64,000 nucleotides of DNA from an uncultured SAR86 cluster bacterium (GCA_943789005.1 CALSSL010000003.1:1-64000); one strand, 5' to 3'; shown: positions 49,735-59,659, counted from the first letter of the stretch. The notes: generated by a model not told the origin, from the letters alone. Made by a program: numbers and translations.

Positions 49735-49754
49735 GTGTGCTGTACCCAAGTAAA

Positions 49755-49760
49755 ATTATA
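49755..49760 (-). promoter_or_regulatory. Candidate -10 element for the nqr operon
   Basis: On the minus strand TATAAT occurs 20 nt upstream of the preferred nqrA GTG. A CATCA/TGATG inverted pair lies just upstream of it. No good -35 hexamer is present at 16-18 bp, so recognition may need an activator, or the operon may also be read through from the GAPDH gene. Confidence 0.35.
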
Positions 49761-49812
49761 TACATCAAAAACGTGATGATTATAAAACTAAAGAGCTATT
49801 GATTCTATAGTT

Positions 49813-51315
49813 TTATGAAATTGGTTTAGGTAATCTTTCCAGTGAAATGCCAGCAACTTTTTTTGCTAAATTAATAACCTGTTTTGAATAGCCATACTCG
49901 TTGTCGTACCAACAATACAAGGTGACTCTTTTCCCACTTGTGATTGTAGCTTGTGAGTCAATTATTGAAGCAAAGGGGCTAGAATAAAAATCAGTTGAAA
50001 CTATCTCTGGAGAATTAACAAAACCAATTGTTTCTCTATATTTAGAGTGAAAAGCCATTGATTTAAGGTAATTATTAAGACTTTCTTTATCAATGCTTTC
50101 ATTTAATACTAGTGATAAAATTGCAAGACTTACATTTGGAGTAGGAACTCTTATAGCATTACCTGTTAATTTATTAGCTAATTCTGGAATGGCTTTGCCA
50201 ACAGCTTTAACAGCCCCTGTAGAGGTTATAACCATATTTAATGGAGCTCCCCTACCTCTTCTATCCCCTTTATGAAAATTATCAATTAAGTTTTGATCAT
50301 TTGTATATGAATGAACTGTTTCTATATGGCCGCCATCAATTCCGTATTGATCATTAATAACCTTTAGAACAGGAACGATAGCATTTGTAGTACATGATGC
50401 AGCTGAAATTATTTCATCAGAATCTTCAAGGATATTATCATTAACCCCATAGACAACATTTTTTATATCTCCCTTACCTGGAGCTGTAAGGATAACTTTT
50501 GATGCTTTAGATTTAATATGTTGAGATAAACCATCAACATCTCTCCAAACGCCTGTATTATCTATAACTATAGGATTTGTAATATCATAATCATGATAAT
50601 TAACATCATTAGGACTTTGAGCATAAATAATTTTTACTGGGTTGCCATTAATAACCAGAGTTGATTTATCTTCATCAACTCTTACAGTGCCATCAAAAGA
50701 GCCATGAACTGAATCTCTAGATAATAAACTAGCTCTTTTGTAGATATCATCATCACTAGCCTTTCTTATTACTATAGCTCGTAATCTATAATAATTACCT
50801 GGTCCTGTATTTTGTATCATCATTCTAGTGACAAGTCTTCCGATTCTTCCAAATCCATAAAGCACAATATCTTTAGGTTTATTTGGACGTTTTGAATCTT
50901 TATTTATAACACTCGATAATTCAGTATCTAAATATTCTTTAAGACCAGATATATCGTTTTTTAGTTCTGCAAAATTAGGGAATCTTACTGCGAGCTCTCC
51001 AATATCAATTTCACAATCTGCGATTTTTAAAGTATCTAAATATTGAAGAATAGGAAATGTCTCAAGTTCACTTAGTTCATTTTGGTCAGATTGTCTCGCA
51101 AATCTGTGAGCTCTCATAATCTCAACAGGTGACTGGTTTACAAGCGATTTACCATAAATGAGAATATTTATTCCATCACGATATAAGCCTCCAACAACTG
51201 GAACCATAAGTTCAGCAAGCCCTTCTCTCCACTTCCAATCACCGAAAGAATCTTCAGGAAGAAGACGATCTTGTCTTTTGGTGGATTGAAAAGAAGAATC
51301 TTTATTAACGTTCAT
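49813..51315 (-). CDS. gap: Glyceraldehyde-3-phosphate dehydrogenase, long form
   Basis: A 500-residue GAPDH. The catalytic half (from about residue 145) has YGFGRIGRLVTRMM, the active-site Cys in SAASCTTNAIVPVL, HSYTNDQNLID and WYDNEYGYS. About 140 extra residues precede it, including FGDWKWREGLAELMVPVVGGLYRDG and a helical region. This extended class is known in Pseudomonas and other gammaproteobacteria, often between mfd and nqrA. It is 60-70 nt upstream of nqrA on the same strand. Whether it works in gluconeogenesis or glycolysis cannot be told. Confidence 0.94.
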   Translation of the reverse strand: MNVNKDSSFQSTKRQDRLLPEDSFGDWKWREGLAELMVPVVGGLYRDGINILIYGKSLVNQSPVEIMRAHRFARQSDQNELSELETFPILQYLDTLKIADCEIDIGELAVRFPNFAELKNDISGLKEYLDTELSSVINKDSKRPNKPKDIVLYGFGRIGRLVTRMMIQNTGPGNYYRLRAIVIRKASDDDIYKRASLLSRDSVHGSFDGTVRVDEDKSTLVINGNPVKIIYAQSPNDVNYHDYDITNPIVIDNTGVWRDVDGLSQHIKSKASKVILTAPGKGDIKNVVYGVNDNILEDSDEIISAASCTTNAIVPVLKVINDQYGIDGGHIETVHSYTNDQNLIDNFHKGDRRGRGAPLNMVITSTGAVKAVGKAIPELANKLTGNAIRVPTPNVSLAILSLVLNESIDKESLNNYLKSMAFHSKYRETIGFVNSPEIVSTDFYSSPFASIIDSQATITSGKRVTLYCWYDNEYGYSKQVINLAKKVAGISLERLPKPIS

Positions 51316-51380
51316 AATTTATGTAAATAATTTACAGTACAAAAATTATTTTAAACGATATAGGTTTAAATAAAAATCAT

Positions 51381-52476
51381 TTATTTAGAAAATGCTTTTA
51401 AATGATGGTCAGCATTTCCAAACATAGCATCAATAGCAACCATTTTCTTAAGATAATGACCAATCATCATCTCCTCACTAACCCCCATTCCACCATGAAG
51501 TTGAACAGCATTTTGAGCCGAAAGTTTACCAAATTTACCAACGTGCGCCTTTAGAGCTGAAACATGTTTAAATTTTTCATCCGAGTTTGAGTCAACTTCA
51601 AGCATAGCTTTGTATAAAAGTGATTTAGCTAATTCACTATCAATAAACATATCTACCATTCTATGTTGTAAGACTTGGAAGTTTGATATTGGCTGATCAA
51701 ACTGTTCACGTTCTTTAGTATATTGAACTGTCTTGAGGTAGCAAGATGTCATACATCCAACAGCCTCTGCACTAACACATAATGTTGCAAGGTTAATGGC
51801 TTCCTCTAGCAATTTCTTAGCCTCATCCCCTGAAGCAATAATATCGGAATCCTCAACAGAAACATTTTCAAAGATGAACTCTGCACAAGTTTGCTCATCA
51901 ACTGTTCTAAAAGAGTTAAAAGAAACACCACTCAGCATCTTGATCGACTAAAACCAATGATAAGGAGTCATTTTTAACACAAGATACAATTAACTTAGAA
52001 GCGTTTTTGCCATTTAATACTAATGATTTAGTACCATTCAACTTATTATCATCTGAAATATTTGTATTAGATTTAAAATAGTCATATGAATTTGCAGGTT
52101 CTGCAAATGCAAGAGATACATGCATTGAGCCTGAGCATATGCTTTCAATTAACTCTACTTTATTACTAAAATTTGATTTATCAAGAACAGTTCCGGCTAA
52201 TACAACATTAGCTAAATATGGTTCTATAACAAGAGATTTACCAAACTCTTCAAATAAAACAGAAAGTTCAATTGGGCCAAAGCCAAAACCGCCAGACTCT
52301 TCAGAAAAAGGCATTGATAACCAACCTTGTTCTGCAAATAAAGACCATGCATTTTCATCAAAATCTTTATCTGATTTAACTACATCTTCTCTTTTATAAA
52401 AATCATATTCTGTTTCACAAAATTTCTGAATCTGTTCTCTGAGCATTACCTGTTCTTCTGTATAACTTAAGTTCAT
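51381..52476 (-). CDS. Acyl-CoA dehydrogenase, smaller subunit-like, frameshifted
   Basis: The first frame (ATG 52476) covers the N-terminal and middle domain, ending LVLVDQDAEWCFF. One frame later the C-terminal domain runs from GVSFNSFRTVDEQ through AEAVGCMTSCYLKTVQYTKEREQFDQPISNFQVLQHRMVDM and QLHGGMGVSEEMMIGHYLK to 51381. A single extra base at about 51931-51936 (minus strand GCTGAG) explains the break. Repaired length is about 364 residues. The C-terminal YTKEREQFDQPI and HGGMG marks are standard. It is paired with the next acyl-CoA dehydrogenase gene (3-nt gap). Such pairs often form mixed tetramers acting on unusual acyl-CoAs, for example dicarboxylic or steroid side-chain esters. Confidence 0.87.
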
Positions 52477-52479
52477 TTT

Positions 52480-53649
52480 TTATACTCCTAGTACAAATTT
52501 AGAAATTATATTTTTTTGAATTTCATTACTTCCACCATATATAGATGTTTTTCTAAAATTTAAAAACCTTTCTAGAGATACAGCAGCATGTTCTGGACCA
52601 GATGGCTTATCATTTGAGCCATAACCTCCTGCTCCTGGATACATAAGCGCGTACTCACCAGCCGCTTCTACAAAAATTTCAGTAAGTCCTTGTTGTATTT
52701 CTGTACCTTTGATTTTTAGTATGGAAGATTCAGCTCCAGGATGTCCACCGTTTTCAAGTTCTGATAAAAGTCTTAATTCTGTCATTTCTAAAGCAGAAAT
52801 AGCAATCTCCATTTCAGCTACTTTTTTATCTAAATCTGAATTATTTAATGTTGAAACAACTTCTTTCAGCTCATTAAGTGCTCTCATTGAAGCTCCCACA
52901 GCAGCTATACCAAATCTCTCATGTGCTAGTAAAAATTTGGCATATGTCCAGCCTTTACCTTCTTCACCAACTAAGTTTTCAACTGGAACTTTCACATCTG
53001 TAAAAAATACAGAATTGACTTCATGATCTCCATCAATGGTAATAATTGGCTTTACTTCTATGCCAGGGGTTTTCATGTCTACTAAAAGAAATGATATACC
53101 TTCTTGTTTTTTTCCAGTAGATTCAGTTCTAACAAGCAGAAAAATCCAATCGGCATTTTGAGCTAACGTTGTCCATGTTTTAGAGCCATTAACAATATAA
53201 TGATCTCCATCTTTAACAGCTTTTGTTTTTAGGGAAGCTAAATCAGAACCTGAGCCTGGTTCAGAATATCCCTGACACCACCATGTATTAAAATCTAATA
53301 TATCAGGTAAAAATCTCTTCTTTTGTTCATCATTACCAAAGGTGTATATTACTGGAGCTACCATGCTTACACCAAAAGCTAAAAGCGGTGGACAACCTGC
53401 TAAACCAAATTCTTTATTAAATAAATATAACTGGGTAGCACTCCACCCTGTACCACCATATTCTACAGGCCAGTTGTAACCCATCCATCCTTTTGCAGAT
53501 AAAGCTTTGTGGTAATCAACCATATCCTGTCTAGTTAAATGCTCGCCTTTATTCATTTTATCTTTTACATGTTTTGGATAGTCATTAGCAAGCCACTCTC
53601 TAAGCTCATCTCTAAATTGAAGATCCTCTTTTGAAAAATTTATGTCCAT
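52480..53649 (-). CDS. Acyl-CoA dehydrogenase, larger subunit-like
   Basis: A 389-residue flavoprotein introducing a trans-2 double bond into acyl-CoA. WCQGYSEPGSGSDLASLKTKAV is the FAD/substrate signature, WTTLAQNADWIFLLVRT the mid-domain, and RKTSIYGGSNEIQKNIISKFVLG the C-terminus. It is of the PimC/FadE-like type that pairs with a second, shorter partner, which follows 3 nt downstream. Electrons would go to EtfAB and EtfD. It diverges from mfd across 75 bp. Confidence 0.93.
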   Translation of the reverse strand: MDINFSKEDLQFRDELREWLANDYPKHVKDKMNKGEHLTRQDMVDYHKALSAKGWMGYNWPVEYGGTGWSATQLYLFNKEFGLAGCPPLLAFGVSMVAPVIYTFGNDEQKKRFLPDILDFNTWWCQGYSEPGSGSDLASLKTKAVKDGDHYIVNGSKTWTTLAQNADWIFLLVRTESTGKKQEGISFLLVDMKTPGIEVKPIITIDGDHEVNSVFFTDVKVPVENLVGEEGKGWTYAKFLLAHERFGIAAVGASMRALNELKEVVSTLNNSDLDKKVAEMEIAISALEMTELRLLSELENGGHPGAESSILKIKGTEIQQGLTEIFVEAAGEYALMYPGAGGYGSNDKPSGPEHAAVSLERFLNFRKTSIYGGSNEIQKNIISKFVLGV

Positions 53650-53724
53650 AATTACCTTTATTTTTATTTGATTGATAGAATACGCGACACATTATACTAG
53701 GATTTGTAAAAAATTTACTAACAA

Positions 53725-56700
53725 ATGACTAAAATTATTGACCATAGATATGCACATTTATTGTGTGATAAATATCATATTAATGATCAATCAATGGTTA
53801 TTGTTGTTCATGACAATAGAGAGGCAAAGTTATTGGAAAATGAGTTATCACTTTACATGGATAAAAATAAAATTAAATATTTTCCAGATAATGAAATTCT
53901 TCCATATGATCATTTCTCAATTCCAGAAAATATTCAAAAAGAACGATTTCAAATATTAAACTCTTTGAATAGTCAAAAAGAGGTAGTCATAACAACTATC
54001 AAAAGTTTATTTGAGCTATATCCAACAATAGATTTGTTCAAATCTAAAGAAGTTTTTAAAATTCATGACGGAATATCACTTAAAAATTTAGAAAATATTT
54101 TAATTTCATTAAATTATGAAAAAACAAACAAAATTGAATCACTAAATCAATATGCCATTCGAGGTGGCATTATTGATATATTTACGCCGATTTATAGGAA
54201 CCCACTAAGAGTTGAAATCTTTGATGATGAAATAGAGTCGATAAGATATTTTGATATAGAAACACAGCTATCTATAGAAAAAATTGAAAATTTTAAACTG
54301 ACTAAGAGTTCTCTTTATGGTTTAGATGAAAAAAATCTTAAGCTTTTTCGAGATAATTGGAGAAATTATTTTCAAAATAATGATGAAAGACATTGTGAAA
54401 TATTTCAAAAGTTAAATAAAAACGAAAAGGTCGAAGGTTCAGACATATATCTACCATTATTTTTTAATAAAACATCTACATTTTTTGATTTATTTTTAGA
54501 GTATGAGTTCATTTTATTGAAAAATTTAGATACTGAGATATCTTTATATGATACTTATATATATCAAAGGTATAAGGATGAAAATATTGATTCTGCAAGG
54601 CCTTTATTAAAACCAAAAGATTGCTTTGTACATAAAGATTTAGTTATGTCATTTTCCTCAAAAGATAAAATTGTAACTGCTATAGATAATTATAAAATTC
54701 CATGTTTTAAAGATTTTGATTCATTATTAAGACTCATTGATAACAAAGAGATAAATAATAAAAAAATAATTTTAATAACTTCTATTCAAAGTGAATACGA
54801 AAAGCTTATTAAAAAATTCTCTACAAACATAAATGAAATTTCAAATATAGATAATGCTATTGATTCATTAAATTTGATGCTTTCAGAAATAGTTAGGCCA
54901 ATAGAGTTAAATAGCTATGTAGTTTGTCATAAAGAATATTCTGAAACTGTCAACATGTCTTTATCGTCTAACGATCAAACCAAATCATTAGCTACTAACA
55001 AAGATATCTTATTCAAAGAAGGAGATTATGTTGTTCACGAAAATTATGGAATTGGGCTATATTCAGGATTAGAAGTTGTAACAACAAATGGTACTTCAAA
55101 TGAATATATGAAGATTATATATTCTTCCAATGAGGCGCTTTACGTTCCCTTAAGAAGCGTAGAATTAATATCCAAATATCATAAAAATGATTTTTTTGCT
55201 GAAGTTATTTTGGATTCTCTTTCTTCTAATAAATGGTCAAAAAACAAAGCAAAAGCAGAACAAAGGGCATATGACCATGCTGCTGAGATACTTGATATTG
55301 AATCAAGAAGACAAGCATCAACTGCAAAAGTTCTTCGAGTTGATGATTTTGAATTTAATAAATTTAATAATTTATTTCCTTTTACAGAAACGCCAGATCA
55401 ATTAGAGGCTATCAAATCAATTAGAAAAGATATGGGCTTAGTAAAACCAATGAATAGAGTTTTATGTGGTGATGTTGGTTTTGGAAAAACAGAAGTTGCA
55501 ATGAGATCGGCATTTATTTCCATATCTTCAGGGAAACAAGTCATCATTCTTTGTCCTAGCACAGTTTTAAGCGACCAACACTATGAATCATTTTTAGAGA
55601 GATTTAAATCTCTTGCGGTCAATACCCAAATTATAAATAGACATGTAAACAAAAAAAATAAAGAAGGAATTGTTAGTGATTTCAATAAGGGTAATGTTGA
55701 TATATTAATTGGTACACATGCCCTATTTACATCAGGAATTAATTTCACAAATACAGGGCTTTTGGTTGTTGATGAAGAACATAAATTTGGAATTAGGCAA
55801 AAAGATCTAATCAAAAGCAAGCAAGAAAATATTCATATTCTTTATCTTTCTGCAACTCCAATTCCAAGAACTATGAATTTTATATTTTCTGGATTAAAAG
55901 AATTTTCTTTTCTTCACACCCCTCCAACAAATAGAATAAGTATTAAATCATTTTTAAAAGTAGAAAACTTTCAACTTTTTAAAGAAGCTATTTCAAGAGA
56001 GGTATCAAGGGGCGGTCAGTGCTTTATTGTTCAGAATGATATTTCGAAAATGGAATCACTGAAAAAAAATCTAATCTCTATTTTGCCAGAAATAACCATC
56101 GATATAGCTCATGGAAAACTTAATAAAAACGAGATTTCAAAAGTAATGGGAGATTTTGATCTTGGTAGATTGGATGTCCTTATTTGTACAACCATAGTTG
56201 AAATGGGATTGGACATACCAAACGCTAATACAATATTAATAATAGATGCACAAAACTTTGGTTTATCTCAGCTTCATCAACTTAGAGGACGTGTTGGAAG
56301 GTCTATAAAACAAGGTTATTGCTATTTTTTAATACCTATACCTGATTTATCTAGAATTGCTAAAAATCGACTAGATTCAATAATTAGACTGTCAGATCTT
56401 GGATCTGGATTCTTTATTGCCCAGGAGGATTTAGAAATTAGAGGTGGTGGCGAGATACTTGGTGATAAACAAAGTGGGCATATAAATACCATTGGAATAA
56501 ATTTGTACCTATCAATGCTAAAAAATGCATTAAATAAATTTAAAAATAATGACGAAAAAGAATTAATTCAAACAGAGATTAATTTTTACGACTCCTCATA
56601 TATCAACGATGACTATCTTCCATCACCTTTAGAAAGGTTAAAAATATATAAATCGTTAAATAGTGCGTCTAGTATTGATGAAATAAATAAGATAAAGAAT

Positions 56701-57003
56701 GATTTGATAGATAGATGTGGCGCACTCACTGAAGAAATAATTAATCTAATAAGTGATACAAAACTAGCAATTAATATAAAAAATTCTGGAATTTTAAAAA
56801 TTAATTCAAGCAAAATAAAAACCTCACTTCTTTTATCAAGTAATTTAAATAAAGGTGTTTTCGATAAGATATTGACACTAGTTACAAAGGAGCCCAATAT
56901 TTATAACATTAACAAGGAAAATAAACTTATCATTAATTTGAATGAGTCCAATGCCCTAAATAGAAGAAATAAAATAACAAATCTAATAAATGAGATTTTA
57001 TAA
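53725..57003 (+). CDS. mfd: Transcription-repair coupling factor Mfd
   Basis: A 1092-residue protein that displaces stalled RNA polymerase and recruits UvrA. It has an N-terminal UvrB-like region (residues 1 to about 400), the RNA polymerase-interacting domain (GDYVVHENYGIGLYSGLE), and the RecG-like motor with GDVGFGKTE, VVDEEHKFGIRQ, LSATPIPRT and QLRGRVGRS. It is about 55 residues shorter than E. coli Mfd. Its end overlaps csiV by 14 nt. Confidence 0.97.
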   Translation: MTKIIDHRYAHLLCDKYHINDQSMVIVVHDNREAKLLENELSLYMDKNKIKYFPDNEILPYDHFSIPENIQKERFQILNSLNSQKEVVITTIKSLFELYPTIDLFKSKEVFKIHDGISLKNLENILISLNYEKTNKIESLNQYAIRGGIIDIFTPIYRNPLRVEIFDDEIESIRYFDIETQLSIEKIENFKLTKSSLYGLDEKNLKLFRDNWRNYFQNNDERHCEIFQKLNKNEKVEGSDIYLPLFFNKTSTFFDLFLEYEFILLKNLDTEISLYDTYIYQRYKDENIDSARPLLKPKDCFVHKDLVMSFSSKDKIVTAIDNYKIPCFKDFDSLLRLIDNKEINNKKIILITSIQSEYEKLIKKFSTNINEISNIDNAIDSLNLMLSEIVRPIELNSYVVCHKEYSETVNMSLSSNDQTKSLATNKDILFKEGDYVVHENYGIGLYSGLEVVTTNGTSNEYMKIIYSSNEALYVPLRSVELISKYHKNDFFAEVILDSLSSNKWSKNKAKAEQRAYDHAAEILDIESRRQASTAKVLRVDDFEFNKFNNLFPFTETPDQLEAIKSIRKDMGLVKPMNRVLCGDVGFGKTEVAMRSAFISISSGKQVIILCPSTVLSDQHYESFLERFKSLAVNTQIINRHVNKKNKEGIVSDFNKGNVDILIGTHALFTSGINFTNTGLLVVDEEHKFGIRQKDLIKSKQENIHILYLSATPIPRTMNFIFSGLKEFSFLHTPPTNRISIKSFLKVENFQLFKEAISREVSRGGQCFIVQNDISKMESLKKNLISILPEITIDIAHGKLNKNEISKVMGDFDLGRLDVLICTTIVEMGLDIPNANTILIIDAQNFGLSQLHQLRGRVGRSIKQGYCYFLIPIPDLSRIAKNRLDSIIRLSDLGSGFFIAQEDLEIRGGGEILGDKQSGHINTIGINLYLSMLKNALNKFKNNDEKELIQTEINFYDSSYINDDYLPSPLERLKIYKSLNSASSIDEINKIKNDLIDRCGALTEEIINLISDTKLAINIKNSGILKINSSKIKTSLLLSSNLNKGVFDKILTLVTKEPNIYNINKENKLIINLNESNALNRRNKITNLINEIL

Positions 57004-57841
57004 AATAATTCTAATAATCATTATTCAGTCTTCATTAGTTATGGCGGAGGAAGCTTTAGAGCTTAAGGAATACCAAATAGAATTAATAATTTTTAAACAT
57101 TCAAACGTTGAAACTGATGAAGTATTTGATGATAGCTTTATTACTCCAGCTGATGACTTTTTAAATTTCTATGAACCAAAACTTCAAATTAATAAAAAAT
57201 CATTTGATGTGAAAGTTGAAGAAAATTTCTTTAATAAGCTTTTTACCAACTTAAAGCCCTTAAATATTAGAAACAGAATAATCAATAAAGAGGATGTTTC
57301 TTCTAATATATCTAATCCAAAATCTTGGTATAGAAAAAATAATAACCTTGAAACTTTAGATAAATTAAACAAAAAATTATTGAAAAATAATAACTATGAA
57401 GTGCTAGATAGTTTTTCATGGGTTCAAAATATTGAAGATAAAGAAGGTGCAGTTTATTTACATCATGAAGTTATTGAAAAACAATATGGATTTCTCTTAA
57501 AGCTTTATAGAAGTCGTTTTTTACATACCGATCTAAAAGCCTATTTAGGATCAATAAATTTATCTTCAAACGACATAACAAAATTGCATATTAAAGAATA
57601 TGAAAATAGATTATTAGAATCCTCAAATAAAGATAATACGATAAATAATATAAAAATTAATTTAAATAAGGCGAATGAATTTATTGATATTAATTCAGAG
57701 ATGTCGTTTCAAAATAATCAAATATCAACAAGTGGAGAAATTAAATTATTTATTGATCAAAATAAAAGAATTTTTAATAATGAAATTCATTATTTTGACC
57801 ACCCTTACTTTGGGGTGGTTATAGCTGTAAAAGAAATTTAA
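56990..57841 (+). CDS. csiV: CsiV-like periplasmic protein
   Basis: A 283-residue exported protein with a signal peptide (residues 1 to about 19, ending VMA). YQIELIIFKHSN near the N-terminus and the C-terminal NEIHYFDHPYFGVVIAV are the marks of the CsiV family, described in Vibrio as a peptidoglycan-binding protein affecting cell wall growth and Mur/PBP control. The position directly after mfd is conserved in gammaproteobacteria. It ends tail to tail with nfuA (4-nt overlap). Confidence 0.85.
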   Translation: MRFYKIILIIIIQSSLVMAEEALELKEYQIELIIFKHSNVETDEVFDDSFITPADDFLNFYEPKLQINKKSFDVKVEENFFNKLFTNLKPLNIRNRIINKEDVSSNISNPKSWYRKNNNLETLDKLNKKLLKNNNYEVLDSFSWVQNIEDKEGAVYLHHEVIEKQYGFLLKLYRSRFLHTDLKAYLGSINLSSNDITKLHIKEYENRLLESSNKDNTINNIKINLNKANEFIDINSEMSFQNNQISTSGEIKLFIDQNKRIFNNEIHYFDHPYFGVVIAVKEI

Positions 57842-58431
57842 GTTTTATAATAAGCGTTATCATCCAATGAATGATCGGTGCTATCTTTAACAGATTTTAA
57901 TTCAGGTATTTGCTCTAAAAGAGTTTTCTCAATACCATCTTTAAGTGTTACATCTACCATTCCACAACCTTGACAGCCGCCACCAAATTGAAGAATGGCT
58001 TCACCCTTATCAGTAAATTCAAGAAGGCTAACTTCACCACCATGTGATTCGAGCATTGGATTTATTTCGTTATATATAACGTAATTTATTCTATCTTCAG
58101 GAGGGCTATCAGGAGAAATATTGGGTAACCTTGCGTTTGGAGCTTTGATTGTTAGCTGCCCACCAAAAGTATCATTATCATAGTTAACTTCTGCATCTAC
58201 TAAAAATGGAATGCTTCTTTTTTCAATATGCACTTTAAGTGAGTTGAGGTTTAAAATCTCATCGTCCTTCATTGCTTCTTCTGGTTTACAATAAGCTAAA
58301 CATGTCTCAGCTTTTGGTGTTCCAGGGTCAGATATAAAAATTCTGACAGCAAGATTGGGTTCATTTTTATCTTGAAGAAGTTTTGCTAAATACTCTTCGG
58401 CTGATTCTGTAATATTTACAATTTTTTCCAT
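57838..58431 (-). CDS. nfuA: Fe-S biogenesis protein NfuA
   Basis: A 197-residue two-domain protein that carries a 4Fe-4S cluster for delivery to apoproteins. The N-terminal half is a degenerate A-type domain (TESAEEYLAKLLQDK). The C-terminal Nfu domain has INPMLESHGGEVSLLEF and the CxxC of GCQGCGMVDVTLKDGIE. Length is close to E. coli NfuA (191). It diverges from the small membrane-protein gene with only 6 nt between starts. Confidence 0.95.
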   Translation of the reverse strand: MEKIVNITESAEEYLAKLLQDKNEPNLAVRIFISDPGTPKAETCLAYCKPEEAMKDDEILNLNSLKVHIEKRSIPFLVDAEVNYDNDTFGGQLTIKAPNARLPNISPDSPPEDRINYVIYNEINPMLESHGGEVSLLEFTDKGEAILQFGGGCQGCGMVDVTLKDGIEKTLLEQIPELKSVKDSTDHSLDDNAYYKT

Positions 58432-58437
58432 AAATAT

Positions 58438-58605
58438 ATGTGGTTTAAAAGAATAATTGATTCATTATTGGGTATCAGAACAAAGCAAGACTTTGAAAAA
58501 GATATTAAACAATTCTCAATAATAAAAATAATTATCTTATTTATTCTTATCAATATAACATTTATAGGGCTAATATTTTTTATAACAAGATTCTTTATCA
58601 ATTAA
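58438..58605 (+). CDS. DUF2970-like small membrane protein (55 aa)
   Basis: ATG at 58438 to TAA at 58603-58605, immediately before the trmA ATG. The peptide has a short basic and amphipathic part, IIDSLLGIRTKQDFEKD, followed by a single hydrophobic helix and a basic end. GIRTKQDFEKDI then FxIxxIIILFILIN is close to the DUF2970 pattern (GVQSxxNxxRDF, then one helix). The function is unknown. Start-to-stop abutment suggests coupling with trmA. The family call is moderate. Confidence 0.55.
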   Translation: MWFKRIIDSLLGIRTKQDFEKDIKQFSIIKIIILFILINITFIGLIFFITRFFIN

Positions 58606-59616
58606 ATGAATAAATTTCAGAAAGCAACATCATTAATAGACGAACATTATAAAAATAATATTACAATTAATTTAAGTCCTTCTCATGGCTATAGATCAAG
58701 ATGTGAATTTGGCTATAAGAATAATTTTTATACTATGTATTACCCTTCGGGAGACATAATTTATTTAGATACTTTTAGAGTTGCTAGGCCATCTATTCAA
58801 ACCTTAATGCCAAAACTCTTAAATCATATTAATAAATCGAATGTTCTTAAAACTAAATTATTTCAAATTAACTTTAGATCAAATAGAAAAAACAGAGTTT
58901 TAGTGTCGCTGATTTATCACAAATTATTAGATGATGAGGTTAAGGGCTTAGCAAATAAAGTTGCAAATATTTTAAATACTAGCATTAATCTCAGGTCTAA
59001 AAATGATTTATATTCAACTCACAGTGACCTGCTAGAAGATGATATAGAACATCTAGAAACAATACTTTATCAAACTGATCAATCATTCTATCAACCAAAC
59101 CATTTTCACATGCCTGAAATGGTTACAAAGGCAATGAGTTTTGTAAAAGATCCAAAAGATCTTCTAGAACTGTACTGTGGATCTGGTACATTTTCTCTCC
59201 CAATGAGAAAATTATTTAATAAGATATTTGCAACTGAGAATAACCGTCAGTCAATAAGGTGCCTAAATAAATCAATTGATGAGCAAAATATTAAAAATAT
59301 TTTTCATGCAAGACTTTCAGCTGAAGATGTTTCTGAATTATTTGCAGGCAGAGTTTTTAAAAGAATGAACGGAATAAACATCTCAGATTTTAACTTTACA
59401 CATGTACTAGTTGACCCGCCCAGAGCTGGATTAGATAAAGATGTGATAAGTCTGATTAGTAAATTTAAAAATATAATTTACGTTTCATGTAATTATGAAA
59501 CATATGAAAGAGACGTAAAAAATTTAAAAGGTTTCACTATTAAAAATATAGAAATTTTTGATCAATTTCCTAATACTAAACATCTTGAAATAGTATCTTT
59601 ATTATCAAGAGAATAA
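58606..59616 (+). CDS. trmA: tRNA (uracil-5-)-methyltransferase TrmA
   Basis: A 336-residue enzyme methylating U54 of tRNA to ribothymidine. SAM-binding LLELYCGSGTFSLPM, the VLVDPPRAGLD motif and the nucleophilic Cys of IYVSCNYETYERD are present. The CRFRAEFR-type RNA contact is represented by YRSRCEFGY near residue 28. It is about 30 residues shorter than the E. coli protein. No Fe-S TRAM domain precedes it, which favours TrmA over RlmC/RlmD. Confidence 0.94.
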   Translation: MNKFQKATSLIDEHYKNNITINLSPSHGYRSRCEFGYKNNFYTMYYPSGDIIYLDTFRVARPSIQTLMPKLLNHINKSNVLKTKLFQINFRSNRKNRVLVSLIYHKLLDDEVKGLANKVANILNTSINLRSKNDLYSTHSDLLEDDIEHLETILYQTDQSFYQPNHFHMPEMVTKAMSFVKDPKDLLELYCGSGTFSLPMRKLFNKIFATENNRQSIRCLNKSIDEQNIKNIFHARLSAEDVSELFAGRVFKRMNGINISDFNFTHVLVDPPRAGLDKDVISLISKFKNIIYVSCNYETYERDVKNLKGFTIKNIEIFDQFPNTKHLEIVSLLSRE

Positions 59617-59659
59617 AGAAAATATATTTAATTAATATACATGAAAAGTCTGCAGAAAC

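Noticed and set aside
57798-57819. ACCACCC/GGGTGGT hairpin near the end of csiV, between convergent genes
   Set aside because: It encodes the conserved DHPYFGVV residues of CsiV, and no T tract follows on either strand, so it is better explained by coding constraint than as a terminator.
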